Shown one piece after another: positions 8,568 to 18,036 of a DNA stretch of 64,000 bases. How positions within the stretch are numbered: the first letter of the stretch is position 1; each line of letters starts with the position of its first letter. Below the pieces are notes generated by a model. The model had not been told where the DNA came from, did not search any database, and was given only the letters and a program-made list of their open reading frames with translations. Both the position numbers and the translations under genes were made by a program. Origin of the DNA: Pirellulales bacterium (lineage in GTDB: Bacteria; Planctomycetota; Planctomycetia; Pirellulales; JAEUIK01); NCBI GenBank assembly GCA_019694435.1, contig JAIBBZ010000001.1, positions 124,001-188,000 on the forward strand. Direction: 5' to 3'.

Positions 8568-9308
8568 CTAGAACTCGATCACCTGGTTGTCGAAACCCAG
8601 CTCGGTGTTGGGAAAGATGGCCCGGGCCACGTCGAGGCCCACCGGGTCGCCCTCTTCCACTAACGGGTTGAGGTGGATCAACACCAGCCGTTTGACGCCG
8701 GCCGCCGCGGCCACCTGGGCCACGGGTGTCGTATGACTGTGGCCCGTGCGCACGGCGAGTTCGCGCTCGGCGTCGGTAAAGTTGCACTCGTGCAGCAACA
8801 GGTCGACGCCGCGAATCGCGTCGACATACGGCGCGTCGACCGCGGCCGTGGTGTCGGTCACATAGGCCAGCGATCCTCCCGGCAGATCGAGCCGGTAGCC
8901 GACCGAGCCGCAGGGATGCGCCAGCGGAAACCAGCTCAGCCGCCCGTCACGGCCCACGCGCGTCTCGTGCGCCAGCTCGCGATAGTCGCAGGGCAACGCC
9001 ACGGGAAACAACTGTTCGTCGAGCAAATGCGCGTTGATTGCCCGCAGCTTGTCCGGCGCGGCATGGACCGACACGCGCGCCAGCGGCGTGTCTTTCTTCA
9101 CGTCGAACAGGAACGACAGCCCGAAGCAATGATCGAGGTGCACGTGGGACAGAAAGATGTCGAGCTCGGTGGTTTGCAGCCACTCGCGCACGCGGAACAT
9201 GCCCGTCCCGGCGTCGAGGACGACGCCCAACTCGGGCAACAGAAAGCACGCCGTGTGGCGCCGCGCGTTGGGGTGATAGCCGGCGGTTCCCAGGAGCACG
9301 ATGCGCAT
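8568..9308 (-). CDS. Metallo-beta-lactamase-fold hydrolase (RNase Z-like)
   Basis: This 246-residue protein has the metal-binding motif H55-V-H-L-D-H60 and later acceptor positions in HPCGSVGYRLD, YVTDTT and GHSHTTP. The arrangement resembles the RNase Z/phosphodiesterase branch of the family, including LLLHECNFTD. It lacks a signal peptide, so it is probably cytoplasmic. RNase Z proper is usually longer and carries an exosite arm, which is not evident, so a small phosphodiesterase or an uncharacterised hydrolase is equally possible. ATG at 9308 was chosen because the extended frame upstream is a shadow of the AsmA-like gene. The genes are 41 bp apart on the same strand, suggesting co-transcription. 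Confidence 0.85.
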   Translation of the reverse strand: MRIVLLGTAGYHPNARRHTACFLLPELGVVLDAGTGMFRVREWLQTTELDIFLSHVHLDHCFGLSFLFDVKKDTPLARVSVHAAPDKLRAINAHLLDEQLFPVALPCDYRELAHETRVGRDGRLSWFPLAHPCGSVGYRLDLPGGSLAYVTDTTAAVDAPYVDAIRGVDLLLHECNFTDAERELAVRTGHSHTTPVAQVAAAAGVKRLVLIHLNPLVEEGDPVGLDVARAIFPNTELGFDNQVIEF

Positions 9309-9349
9309 AGCAAGTGGGTCGCCGGATAGGACAACGCGGACCGGGGCCT

Positions 9350-12300
9350 TTACCGCGGACGGATCAAACGATCGAGCTGGTTGTTCATTTCGTTGCGCAA
9401 CGAGTCGACCGTCGCATCGCGGAGAAACTGAGCGCTGGCCTGTTGCAGGGCCACCTGGTCGATCACCGGTTTGCTCAGCGTACCCGCAATCGGCAGCCGG
9501 ATGGTCTGGTTCTGCAGCGCCGCGCCCAAGGAATTGTTGCCGATCCACTTGGGCGGCACCGGCATCTCGGCCATCAGCGCCAGCGACTGGTCCAACCCGA
9601 CCGAGCCGTAAGTGCGAATCGTCAGGTCCGGAAAGACCAATTGCAAGTTCTGGTGGTAGATGCGCCCCTGCACCATGCGGAACGGCACGACCGACTCGCG
9701 CGACAAACGGGCCGTCGACGGCCGCTGCAGCACGATGGTCAGGGCCTCGACCAAGGGACCGGCGGCGACTTCGGCCGAATGGATCGTCGCCTGACCGGCG
9801 ATATCGCCTTGGCTCGGCGCGGCAACCGGAATCCGCCCCCCCTGCAGGTCGATTGAGAATTGCCCACTGGCGGTACCGACGTCGGCCATCACCGGGGCGA
9901 TGTATTTCAGGAACCGCTGGCACATCTCGGGCGAAATCCTGGCATGGTCTAGCGCCTTGCCCGCGGGGAGCGTCACGAGCATCGGCCGCGGCTCGACGAT
10001 CACGACCGGTTGCAGGTTGAGCGTGCCGCCGCTGAGCGGAATCTTGAGCAGGTCGAGTTGCAGCTTGCCCTCGAGCAGCCGGGCCTGAAGCTCGCCCTTA
10101 CCCAGATCGAAGCCATACAGCGAGCCCGACTCCCAGCCGAGCGCCCCGCGGCCGTCGAGCCGCGCCAACGAAGTGGCCGCCAATTGCGGCTGGTCCTTGC
10201 GGCTGTCGTACGCCGGCGTGCCCAGGGGTCCGTGGAGGCTGAACGCGCGGCTGTCGCGTCCGCGCAGCTCGACCTCGGAGCCCAGATAGGTGCCCACCAG
10301 GGCTGCCAGCGCGCTGAGGTCGTAGTCGAGCTTGCCGTCGAGATCGATCTGCCGCGTCGACTTGAACTGGCCGATGGCTCCCTGCGTGACAAGGGCCAGG
10401 CCCTGCGAACGGATTTCGCAACGGTGCAACTGCAGGCGGTCGGCACGATTGTCGTATTCGAGCGAGGTGGCCAGGGCGAGCTGATTCTCGCGCCACAGGT
10501 CCTTGCCGCTTTGCCGCGCCACGAGGTTCTGCACGGTGCTCTGCAACTCGGCCTTCGTGGCCTGCGCCGTGCGCGTGATTTGCGCCTGGCCCTGGAGCTG
10601 ACCCGCCCAGGCGACCTGCGCCTCGGCCGCGGGGTCGAGCCGCCAACGCATCAACTGGGCCAGGTCGCCGCGATAGTCGATCTGGCCGGCCAACGACGGC
10701 GACCCTGCGGCCGGAAACTCGTAGCGCAGCGCGCGGGTGCCCAGCTCCAGCGCCTGGCTGTTGATCGTGAGTTGATCGACGGCCGCGCGGTGCTGCGGCG
10801 CGCTCCAATTGGCCTGTACCGCCACGCGGACCAGCGGATCGTCGATGAACCAGCCGTTCCCCCAGGCGTGCAGATTGGCCAGCGACACTTCGGTGGCCAC
10901 GAGCGCCAACTCGTCCGACGAGACATGCACACGGCCTTTGAGCCGGCCCTGTCCGGTGATTTCCCAGCCGTCGAAGCCGCTGGTGACCGGCGCCAGCCGC
11001 GGCAGCCATTGGGCGATCTGCCCGTCGGCCGTCACGTCGAGCGGCCAGGTCGTCTGCCGGCTGACCGGGGTGACGGGCGCCACGAGTCGGGCCTCGAATC
11101 GATCGAGCGCGCTGTCCATACGAATCTGGGCCGTGTCGACTCGGGTCCATTGATTCACCGCGTCGGCCGTGCCCTTGAGCGTGGCCAGGGCCACGAGATT
11201 CTCTTCGCGCCATACGCGCCGCTCGGGCAGGGCCACGATCAATTGGCGAATTTGCGTCTCGGCGTTCGCCTCGAAGCGGCCGTCGGGCTGGCGCTGCCAC
11301 TTCAGATAGCTCCAGCCGTCGCCGTCGAGTTGGGCCTGGCCCAGATCGAAGAACTGGTTCAACTCCTTGCCGAGTTGCTTGAGATCGTACGTCGCCGAGA
11401 CGGCAAACAGGTCGGGCGCGCCTTCGGCGTCGACCTGCAAGAAGCTCGATTCGCAATGCAACTCGTCGACGTGCATCCCCTGCTCGACGCGATGGGCCGC
11501 GAACTTCGCCTTGAGCGGCTGCTGCCAGGTGATGTCGCGGCCGTTCTTGGCGGCCACCAGGTTGCTCGTCTCGAGCATGCCGTTCCAGGTCGGTACGCCG
11601 TTGTTTTGCGCGCTGGCGAGCCGCAGCCGCAGGCCGCCGGCCTTGATTTCGGTGCCCGCACGCACCCGGACCGTTTCGGGCAGCATCCGGGCGAGGCGTG
11701 CCAGGTCGACATCGCCGGTGACTTCATAGGCCTGGCTCGTCAGCGAATTCACCAGTCCGCTGGCCGTGTCGATGCTGCCCGAGTAGGCGACCTGACCCAC
11801 GTCGCAGTGCAGCGCCAATTGCTCGACATCGAGTCGCGAACCGACCTGTCGCAGCCGACACGGCGCGTCGAGCCGGGCCAGGCGGATTTCGTCGCGGCCC
11901 AACCACGGTGCGGTCACGTGCAACGCGCTGGCCACGAGCTGCCCGTCGACCTGAAACAACGACGGCTGCTCAGGCGTCGCGGCGCGGGCCTGGCAGACCA
12001 TTTGTGCGTCGATGCGGCCCGTGGCATGCGTTCCCGGCGAAGCCTGATCGATCCACCAATTTGCCAACTCGACCGGGATGCCTTCGGCGTGCACCTGGCC
12101 TTGACCGACGTATCCCCCGGTGGCGGTGCGCTGGAACGTTGCTTCGACGCGGGCCTTTGAAGGACGGCCCAGGTCGACCAACTCGGCGCTGGCCTTGAGC
12201 GTGCCGGGCGCCTCGCGTTCGGCGGGCAGCGTGGTCCACAGCTCGACGTGATCGAATTGCCACTGTTGATCGCGCGGCTGATCGACGATGCTCACTTGTC

Positions 12301-12859
12301 CGTCGATCACGTGCAGTTCGATGGCCGTGCCCACCGCTGGCTCGGCAGCCGAGTCGTCGACCGGTAGCTTGGCCTCGCTCAGGTAGGCGGCCAGAATTTT
12401 TTCGGCATTGCTGCGATGGCTGTCGAGTGTCAGCACCACTTGGGGGCTCTGCACCTTGACGCGGCCCAGGTCGCTGCGGCTGGTGAGCAAGCCCCACAGC
12501 CCGCGCTCGCTTTCGATCCGCGTCACGCGGACGAAGGGCTGGCCGTCGGTGCCGCGCACCTCGAGCCCGCGAATCACGCTGGGCGAGAACCATCCGAGCG
12601 AGGCGCTGCGTGCCTGGACGCTGCCGTCGACGTCGGCCGCGACAAACGCCAGCACACGATTGAACACCATCGATCGGCTGACAATCCAAGGCAACGCGAC
12701 GATCAACAGCACGAGCGTCGCGGCCATGACCGCCAAAGCATAGCGCGAACGCCGCCGGCGCCGGCGTAACGGGCGATCTTCGTCAAAATCTTCTTCACGA
12801 CGTTTGCGGCGCAGCGGTTGCTTGCGCCAACGCGAGACGGTGCGAAACTTGATTGCCAT
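9350..12859 (-). CDS. Large AsmA-like membrane-anchored protein
   Basis: The product is 1169 residues long. A very basic N terminus (residues 8-39, including runs of Arg) is followed by one membrane helix at about 41-60; the remainder is beta-rich with repeated strands and no catalytic motif. This is the layout of AsmA/DUF748/TamB-related proteins, which act at the cell envelope as intermembrane lipid-transfer bridges or assembly factors. The C-terminal part around GQATIHSAEVAAGPLVEAL resembles the AsmA-like C-terminal domain. ATG at 12859 was chosen because the basic-plus-membrane N terminus starts right there. Planctomycetes commonly encode such very long members; the cargo is unknown. Confidence 0.7.
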   Translation of the reverse strand: MAIKFRTVSRWRKQPLRRKRREEDFDEDRPLRRRRRRSRYALAVMAATLVLLIVALPWIVSRSMVFNRVLAFVAADVDGSVQARSASLGWFSPSVIRGLEVRGTDGQPFVRVTRIESERGLWGLLTSRSDLGRVKVQSPQVVLTLDSHRSNAEKILAAYLSEAKLPVDDSAAEPAVGTAIELHVIDGQVSIVDQPRDQQWQFDHVELWTTLPAEREAPGTLKASAELVDLGRPSKARVEATFQRTATGGYVGQGQVHAEGIPVELANWWIDQASPGTHATGRIDAQMVCQARAATPEQPSLFQVDGQLVASALHVTAPWLGRDEIRLARLDAPCRLRQVGSRLDVEQLALHCDVGQVAYSGSIDTASGLVNSLTSQAYEVTGDVDLARLARMLPETVRVRAGTEIKAGGLRLRLASAQNNGVPTWNGMLETSNLVAAKNGRDITWQQPLKAKFAAHRVEQGMHVDELHCESSFLQVDAEGAPDLFAVSATYDLKQLGKELNQFFDLGQAQLDGDGWSYLKWQRQPDGRFEANAETQIRQLIVALPERRVWREENLVALATLKGTADAVNQWTRVDTAQIRMDSALDRFEARLVAPVTPVSRQTTWPLDVTADGQIAQWLPRLAPVTSGFDGWEITGQGRLKGRVHVSSDELALVATEVSLANLHAWGNGWFIDDPLVRVAVQANWSAPQHRAAVDQLTINSQALELGTRALRYEFPAAGSPSLAGQIDYRGDLAQLMRWRLDPAAEAQVAWAGQLQGQAQITRTAQATKAELQSTVQNLVARQSGKDLWRENQLALATSLEYDNRADRLQLHRCEIRSQGLALVTQGAIGQFKSTRQIDLDGKLDYDLSALAALVGTYLGSEVELRGRDSRAFSLHGPLGTPAYDSRKDQPQLAATSLARLDGRGALGWESGSLYGFDLGKGELQARLLEGKLQLDLLKIPLSGGTLNLQPVVIVEPRPMLVTLPAGKALDHARISPEMCQRFLKYIAPVMADVGTASGQFSIDLQGGRIPVAAPSQGDIAGQATIHSAEVAAGPLVEALTIVLQRPSTARLSRESVVPFRMVQGRIYHQNLQLVFPDLTIRTYGSVGLDQSLALMAEMPVPPKWIGNNSLGAALQNQTIRLPIAGTLSKPVIDQVALQQASAQFLRDATVDSLRNEMNNQLDRLIRPR

Positions 12860-12965
12860 GGCGAGTCCCTGCCGGCGGTGGTACCGAGTCCCTGGAAGCG
12901 GGCGGCGAATTCTAAGGCTGCGCACTCCTGGCGCCCTAGAGCGATTTTGGCCGGCGTGCCGCGTG

Positions 12966-13445
12966 CTAGCACCGCTCGCGAAGGACCTGCTCGAGCACGG
13001 CCCGGAGCTGCGCTTGGGTCGCCGGGTCGCGCGCCGCACCTTTGAGCGGCCGCAGGCTCGCATGCAGCGAAACGACGTGTAGACGTCGCCAGGTGACCCG
13101 CACCAGGCAGGGCTTCGCCTGGCCCGCGGCGGCCCAGATCAACACGCGCCACGGGCGGATCGGCGTAGGCGCACGATCGTGGCGCCGTTTCCACACCAGG
13201 CCGACGCCCTCGGGCAGCGCTGGCGCCAGGTTGTTTTCGATCACGTTGTTCCAATTCGACCGCGGCGAGACGACGAGGTAACTCCAGCAGGCGCGGCGGC
13301 GACAATGCAACCTGAGGATCAGGTAATCGCCGATCTGCTCCAACAATACCAGCGGCAAGGTCACCAGCGCCACCGCCAGCACCAGCGGCAGCGCCACCAC
13401 CACGAGCAGCACTTGCAGGACGAGCTGAAGCCACGGCCGGTTCAT
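12966..13445 (-). CDS. Small membrane protein translationally coupled to the BtuF-like gene
   Basis: This 159-residue protein starts with a long hydrophobic stretch (about residues 6-36) that could form one long or two short membrane helices, then a basic soluble part with WRVLIWAAAGQAK and WRRLHVV. I do not recognise the family. Its ATG overlaps the TGA of the upstream binding-protein gene in an ATGA arrangement (13442-13445), which implies translational coupling. The hydrophobic N terminus makes an inner-membrane location likely. A transport-permease role is unlikely because there are too few membrane segments. Confidence 0.6.
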   Translation of the reverse strand: MNRPWLQLVLQVLLVVVALPLVLAVALVTLPLVLLEQIGDYLILRLHCRRRACWSYLVVSPRSNWNNVIENNLAPALPEGVGLVWKRRHDRAPTPIRPWRVLIWAAAGQAKPCLVRVTWRRLHVVSLHASLRPLKGAARDPATQAQLRAVLEQVLRERC

Positions 13446-14404
13446 GCCTGCGGCTCGATGCGCTGCCAGACGGTTTGCGGCCATAAGACGCAAGCGGGCG
13501 CCGCCACGCGTTCCGGGTGCACCAGGTGCGCGAGGATTTCCAGGCTATCGAGCATCCGCGGGCCTGAACGATTGAAATATGCATTCCCATCGACGGCGTA
13601 CAGCCGGCCGCGCTGCACTGCCGCGAGTTGCTTCCAGCCCGGCATGGATTCCAGACGCGGCAACTCGGCCAACGTGCGTTCGAGTGAGAAGCCACACGGC
13701 ATTACGATCAACACCTCGGGGTCGTATCGAACGATCTCCTCCCAGGGCGTGTAGGTGCTGTGCCGCCCGGCTTGGGTTAGCCCCGGTGCGGCACCGGCCA
13801 GCTCCAGCAGCTCGGGCATCCAGTTGGCCGCCACCATCGGCGGGTCGATCCATTCGAGACACACCACGCGTGGACGATCCTCGCGGCGCAGAGCGCTGGT
13901 CTGGGCGGCGATCGCCTCGCGCCGCGCGCACAGTTGCGCCACCGCCGCCGCGGCCCGATCGGGCACGCCCGCCGCGGCACCCACGGTGACGATATCGGTC
14001 AGAATCGCATCGAGCGTCATCGGGTTGAGCGCGACGACGTGCGCCGGTTGCAGCTCCGCGCGGCTCGCCACGGCATCGAGCACGTCGGCGTAGCGCACAG
14101 CGCAGACGTCGCATTGGGCCTGCGTGACGATCAGGTCGGGGGTCAGTTGCGCCAGGCGCTCGACGTCGATCTGGTACAGCGCACGGTTGTCGGCCACGTG
14201 GGCCTGCACCTGGCGATCGATTTCGGCGCTCGTGGCCTCGACTTCGACGGCGGTCGAGGTCAGTCGCGGCCGGTCGAGAACCTGCGGGGGAAAATCGCAC
14301 TCGTGGCTGATGCCGACAAGCCGTTCCGCCAGACCCAGAAGGGCCACGATCTCGGTTCCGCTGGCCAACAGCGAAGCGATGCGCTGTGCGGGGGCACGCG
14401 TCAT
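13442..14404 (-). CDS. BtuF-like (TroA-superfamily) cobalamin/iron-chelate binding protein without signal peptide
   Basis: The 320-residue protein has the ABC-type periplasmic binding fold of the BtuF/FepB class: RIASLLASGTEIVALLGLAERLVGIS at the start, ISHECDFPP, the TPDLIVTQAQCDVC block, and near the end VQRGRLYAVDGNAYFNRSGPR. Classic members deliver vitamin B12 or ferric chelates to a membrane transporter. Here no signal peptide precedes the domain, so the product is probably cytoplasmic or exported by another route. Cytoplasmic members of this family exist and are usually annotated as cobalamin-binding protein. It is followed by an overlapping small membrane-protein gene; no btuC/btuD is nearby. 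Confidence 0.8.
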   Translation of the reverse strand: MTRAPAQRIASLLASGTEIVALLGLAERLVGISHECDFPPQVLDRPRLTSTAVEVEATSAEIDRQVQAHVADNRALYQIDVERLAQLTPDLIVTQAQCDVCAVRYADVLDAVASRAELQPAHVVALNPMTLDAILTDIVTVGAAAGVPDRAAAAVAQLCARREAIAAQTSALRREDRPRVVCLEWIDPPMVAANWMPELLELAGAAPGLTQAGRHSTYTPWEEIVRYDPEVLIVMPCGFSLERTLAELPRLESMPGWKQLAAVQRGRLYAVDGNAYFNRSGPRMLDSLEILAHLVHPERVAAPACVLWPQTVWQRIEPQA

Positions 14405-14521
14405 AGGATGGAGACTCGCTGGGACAAAGAGCTTGCCACGATCGACCGGTCCTGGCGCCGACGCCGCTAGTCTACCTCCCGACGATCGACCGGCACCCCT
14501 GGTTCGGCCGCGCGCGGCCGT

Positions 14522-14550
14522 TTGAATCCTCGGAAACGGCCCCTTACAAT
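14522..14550 (+). promoter_or_regulatory. Sigma-70-like promoter of the TIM-barrel isomerase gene
   Basis: TTGAAT (14522-14527) and TACAAT (14545-14550) are separated by exactly 17 bp. Transcription would start near 14557, about 97 nt upstream of the preferred GTG start. This rules out initiation at the very beginning of the open frame. Confidence 0.55.
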
Positions 14551-14653
14551 CCCGCCCAGATTTGGGCCTGCCCAGATCGTTCTCAGGGGAGAGTTTTCCG
14601 CGCCGCGCCTGCTCGCGGCGTGCCGTCCACACATCTTCGAAGGTCAACGTCAC

Positions 14654-15823
14654 GTGGGTCATCATCAAACTGCCCAGCATCGCTCCGGCAAGCATTCTCA
14701 TCATCAGATCGGACTGGTCCGCGGCCAATTCGGCAATGTGCCCGAAGACCAATGGCTCGACTGGATTGCCCGGACCGGGTTCGACGGCTGGGAAGAGGCC
14801 TCCTGGGAGCTCGACCTGGCCCGGTGCGGCGACGATGCGGGCGCAGAGAGCTATGCTCGCGAGCGCGTGGCCAAGGCCCAATCACGGGGTCTGGAAATCT
14901 TTTCGCTCGCGGCGCACCTGCAAGGCCAGGCCCTGGGCGACGAACCCAGCGCCAAGACGTTGCAGTTCCTCGGCGGCGAATCGGTCGAGGCCTATGCCGC
15001 GTGGCGGGCCAAGGGCCACGCCCCGCCGCGCACCAATCCGTATTTCGTGCCCGATCACGTCGCCGAGATTGCCCAGCGCCAGGCGGCCACGGCGCTGGTG
15101 AATACCGTGCGTCTGGCACACTTCATCGGCAAGCTGGAAAACCGCGTCGTACCGGTGTCGGGCTTTGTCGGCTCGCCGGCCCACTGCTGGAGCCATTGGT
15201 TCTTGTTCCCGCCGTTGCCCTCGTCGCTGGGCGGTCATCCGATTCCGAACGTGTTCGAAGTGAGCCTGGAGCTGCTCGTCGAACGCTTCGGCCCGGTGTT
15301 TCAGGCCTGCCTGAAATACGGCACGACGTACGACCTCGAGTGTCACCCCAGCGAACGCGCGATGGGCGATCTGGCCAGCGCGGGCGATTACCTGGCTGCG
15401 GTCGATCGCGCCGGGTTCGCGCAGGCGGCCGGTTTCAACTTCGATTGCTCGCACATGGAATGGCAAGGCGTCTCGGGCGTCGACTTCATCCGCGCTTACG
15501 GCGACCGGATTCACTGTGCGCACATCAAGGGCGTGCAGGTCGCCTCTGGATACACGCGCAACGGCCGGCTTGGCGGTCACAAACCGATGGGCGACAAGCA
15601 CAACGGCTGGAACTTCGTTACGGCCGGCACGGCCCGCGATGCGACGTCGACCGAGATGCTCATGGTCGAGCTGAATCGGGCCGGCTATAGCGGCGCCGTG
15701 TCGATCGAATGGGAAGACAACGACGTCGAGCAGCACGCCGGTGCCAAGGCGGCCTTGGCCAACGTGCACCGCGCCGATCAGCCGCCGAGCTTGATGCGGC
15801 ATGACGAGCAGTTGAAGGCCTGA
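14654..15823 (+). CDS. Sugar phosphate isomerase/epimerase-like TIM-barrel protein
   Basis: The product (389 residues from the GTG at 14654) matches the xylose isomerase-like TIM-barrel family. The beta-strand ends carry likely metal ligands in YDLECHPSE, FNFDCSHMEWQ, IHCAHIKGVQV and VSIEWEDND. The family isomerises or epimerises sugars and inositol derivatives; planctomycetes have many paralogues of unknown substrate. The start is uncertain: the frame is open from 14522 but a promoter at 14522-14550 places the transcript start near 14557. GTG 14654 has GAAGGT upstream, and the family fold starts shortly after. It is divergent from the BtuF-like gene. Confidence 0.85.
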   Translation: MGHHQTAQHRSGKHSHHQIGLVRGQFGNVPEDQWLDWIARTGFDGWEEASWELDLARCGDDAGAESYARERVAKAQSRGLEIFSLAAHLQGQALGDEPSAKTLQFLGGESVEAYAAWRAKGHAPPRTNPYFVPDHVAEIAQRQAATALVNTVRLAHFIGKLENRVVPVSGFVGSPAHCWSHWFLFPPLPSSLGGHPIPNVFEVSLELLVERFGPVFQACLKYGTTYDLECHPSERAMGDLASAGDYLAAVDRAGFAQAAGFNFDCSHMEWQGVSGVDFIRAYGDRIHCAHIKGVQVASGYTRNGRLGGHKPMGDKHNGWNFVTAGTARDATSTEMLMVELNRAGYSGAVSIEWEDNDVEQHAGAKAALANVHRADQPPSLMRHDEQLKA

Positions 15824-15889
15824 GCAGGCGCGGATTGGGCCGGGCCCCCCCACGCACAGAACGTGAGGGAAGCATTCTCCCCCAGGCTG

Positions 15890-16909
15890 CTACGGACGAA
15901 CGCGCCGCGCGGCCGGGACATTTGCCGTGTGCGTACCGGCCGGCGCCGCGCCATGTGCAGCATCCAGGCGCAGATGCGGCCGGTTTGCCAGCGGCGCAGG
16001 GCCCTGGGCCTGCAGTTGCCGACGTACGAGCAGTCGGGCGTGATGCCGGCGCATTTGCGGCCACTCGGTCCAGGCCGCTGCGCGCCCGGCCAGCGCGGCC
16101 GTGGCCCGCAAAAGGCGGCCGCTCAACCAACCGTCGGCGGACGCGATGCATGTCGCATGTGCGAGCAGGGCCCGCGTCCAGCCCACCACGGGCGCGGATC
16201 GCAGGAACAATCGCTCGGCCTGGCGCCCGGCAGCAAACGCGAGCGTCCGGCTCGGCGTCGCGCCGGGCAGATACACGCGGGAGCGCGGTTCGCAGACGCT
16301 CGTGAACCCGGCGCCGCGCAGTTGCATCGCGACGTCCACGTCGGCCAGCGCGTCACCCACGCCGATTTCGAAGGCATCGTCCTCGTCGGGCACCAGCAAT
16401 TCGCGGCGATAGAAAGCCGCCGCCAGCACTGGACCGACGACGTTGCCGGCCAGCTCGGCGGCATCGAGCAGGTCGGTGCCGGCGCCGCGCTCCAGCCTGC
16501 GCCCGCCGGCGCGATAGGTCAGCCCTGCCGACACGACCGTTTGCCGGTCGGCGGCATCGATCACCACCGGCGCCACCGCCCCCACGCGCGGATTGTCGAA
16601 ATGGGCCAGCGCCGCGTCGGTCCATTCGGGCGTCGCCTCGGCGCCGCACGCCAGCACGTGCACGATCGCCGCGCGGCAGTGCCGCAGACCGACGTTGAGA
16701 CACTCGACGAGCCCCGCCCCACGTGCGGCCTGCACAAAGACGGCCTCGTCCTGCAGGTCGTACGGGTCGGCGTAAGGCCGGTTGAAGGCGAGCACGATCT
16801 CGCAGCGGTCGGGCCGGTTTTCCAACACCGACACCAACCCTTGCTCCATCGCGGCAAAGTCGCCTAGCACGGGAATCAGAATCGACAGCCGCGGCTCGGC
16901 AGAAACCAT
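15890..16909 (-). CDS. Family 2 glycosyltransferase
   Basis: The 339-residue protein begins with LSILIPVLGDFAAMEQGLVSVLENRPDRCEIVLA, the opening strand and helix of GT-A family 2 enzymes, followed by GLVECLNVGLRHCRAAIVHVLA. A DVDVAMQLRGAGF block near residue 200 resembles the acceptor-side motif. The C-terminal 100 residues are Ala- and Arg-rich. Such enzymes transfer a sugar from a nucleotide donor to a surface glycan or protein. No membrane helices are evident. Two upstream ATGs (16921, 16960) are alternatives; the one chosen precedes the fold most closely. It is convergent with the isomerase gene (66 bp apart). Confidence 0.8.
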   Translation of the reverse strand: MVSAEPRLSILIPVLGDFAAMEQGLVSVLENRPDRCEIVLAFNRPYADPYDLQDEAVFVQAARGAGLVECLNVGLRHCRAAIVHVLACGAEATPEWTDAALAHFDNPRVGAVAPVVIDAADRQTVVSAGLTYRAGGRRLERGAGTDLLDAAELAGNVVGPVLAAAFYRRELLVPDEDDAFEIGVGDALADVDVAMQLRGAGFTSVCEPRSRVYLPGATPSRTLAFAAGRQAERLFLRSAPVVGWTRALLAHATCIASADGWLSGRLLRATAALAGRAAAWTEWPQMRRHHARLLVRRQLQAQGPAPLANRPHLRLDAAHGAAPAGTHTANVPAARRVRP

Positions 16910-17064
16910 GTAGCGTGCCATCCCTGCGCGCGTTGCGATCGCCGCCGCCTGCGGACGCATTTCGTCAGCCGCAACCGGCGCCGTTGGTCCGTCGGTTTAT
17001 GTCGGCTAGCACAACCACGGAGGTTTACGTAACTTTGGCGCAATCGATTTCGTGGCGCTAGGCG

Positions 17065-17083
17065 CATTGCCGTGCTGGCAATG
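17065..17083. repeat. Short inverted repeat upstream of the exonuclease gene
   Basis: CATTGCC (17065-17071) and GGCAATG (17077-17083) are perfect 7-bp arms with a 5-nt loop. It lies 44 bp before the exonuclease start codon. It could be part of the mRNA leader or an operator; nothing further supports either. Confidence 0.25.
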
Positions 17084-17126
17084 CTGGCGCGCGGGCGCCA
17101 TGCCGCAAACGCGGAGGTCTGCTCCC

Positions 17127-17975
17127 ATGCCACCGGTGGTTCGCTTCCTGGTGTTCGATTGCGAAAGCGTGACCGACGGTGAGTTGGTCAACCGGATTCG
17201 CTACGGCGGTGAGGAACGCACCGCCCAGGCGGCAACGCGCCGCTATCGCGACGAGTTGCTGGCCAAGTACGACAGCGACTTCGTGCCATACACCTTCCAG
17301 GTGCCCACGGCCGTGGCCGTGGCCAAGATCGCCACCGACTACACGCTGTTCGATCTCGTCGCGCTCGACGAACCCGAGTTCCGTCCGCACGTCATCACGG
17401 AGCATTTCTGGCGCGGCTGGGAAAAATACAAACAACCCACGCTGGTCAGCTTCAACGGTCGTGGATTCGACCTGCCGCTGTTGGAATTGGCGGCGTTTCG
17501 CTACGGCATCGCGCTGCCGGGCTGGTTCACCACCGCGGTGCCCAACTACAAGCAGCCGCGCTATCGCTACAACGTCGACGCACACATCGACCTGCAAGAA
17601 TTGCTGACCAACTCCGGCTCGACGCGCTTCACCGGCGGACTGAACCTCGCGGCCAACTTGTTGGGCAAGCCCGGCAAGATGGACGTCCAGGGACACATGG
17701 TCCAAGACCTCTACGACGCCGGTCGGCTGCGCGAAATCAACGAGTACTGCCGCTGCGACGTGCTCGACACATACTTCGTCTTTTTGCGCAGCCGGGTGTT
17801 GGTCGGCGCACTGACGCTCGAAGAAGAGCACCGCTTGATCGCCGGTACCAAGCAATGGCTCGAAGTCCGCGCCGCCGAGGTGCCCGCCTACCGCGACTAT
17901 CTGGCCAAGTGGGGCGACTGGACGAACCCCTGGAGCGCGGCGACGGCGGCCAAACCCAAGCCCAAGCCGGCCTGA
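17127..17975 (+). CDS. Predicted 3'-5' exonuclease (PolB-like DEDD domain)
   Basis: This 282-residue protein is a stand-alone DEDD exonuclease of the DNA polymerase B-like type. The Exo I motif is F-D11-C-E13, Exo II is LVSFNGRGFDLPLLELAAFRYG, and Exo III lies in EYCRCDVLDTY. No polymerase domain follows; the end is a short Lys/Pro tail. Family members remove nucleotides from DNA or RNA 3' ends in repair or processing and are common as single-domain proteins in bacteria. ATG at 17127 is preceded by GGAGGT at 8 bp, a strong ribosome site, so it was chosen over upstream in-frame starts. Confidence 0.9.
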   Translation: MPPVVRFLVFDCESVTDGELVNRIRYGGEERTAQAATRRYRDELLAKYDSDFVPYTFQVPTAVAVAKIATDYTLFDLVALDEPEFRPHVITEHFWRGWEKYKQPTLVSFNGRGFDLPLLELAAFRYGIALPGWFTTAVPNYKQPRYRYNVDAHIDLQELLTNSGSTRFTGGLNLAANLLGKPGKMDVQGHMVQDLYDAGRLREINEYCRCDVLDTYFVFLRSRVLVGALTLEEEHRLIAGTKQWLEVRAAEVPAYRDYLAKWGDWTNPWSAATAAKPKPKPA

Positions 17976-18036
17976 TGCGGACGCCGCTGCGCGGACCGCC
18001 ATCGAACGGGGAACAGGAGATTTTTTCCGCAAACGG

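Noticed and set aside
10010..12160. 716-residue open frame on the plus strand opposite the AsmA-like gene
   Set aside because: Rich in Arg, His and Gln with no start signal; a shadow created by the GC-rich third positions of the real gene.
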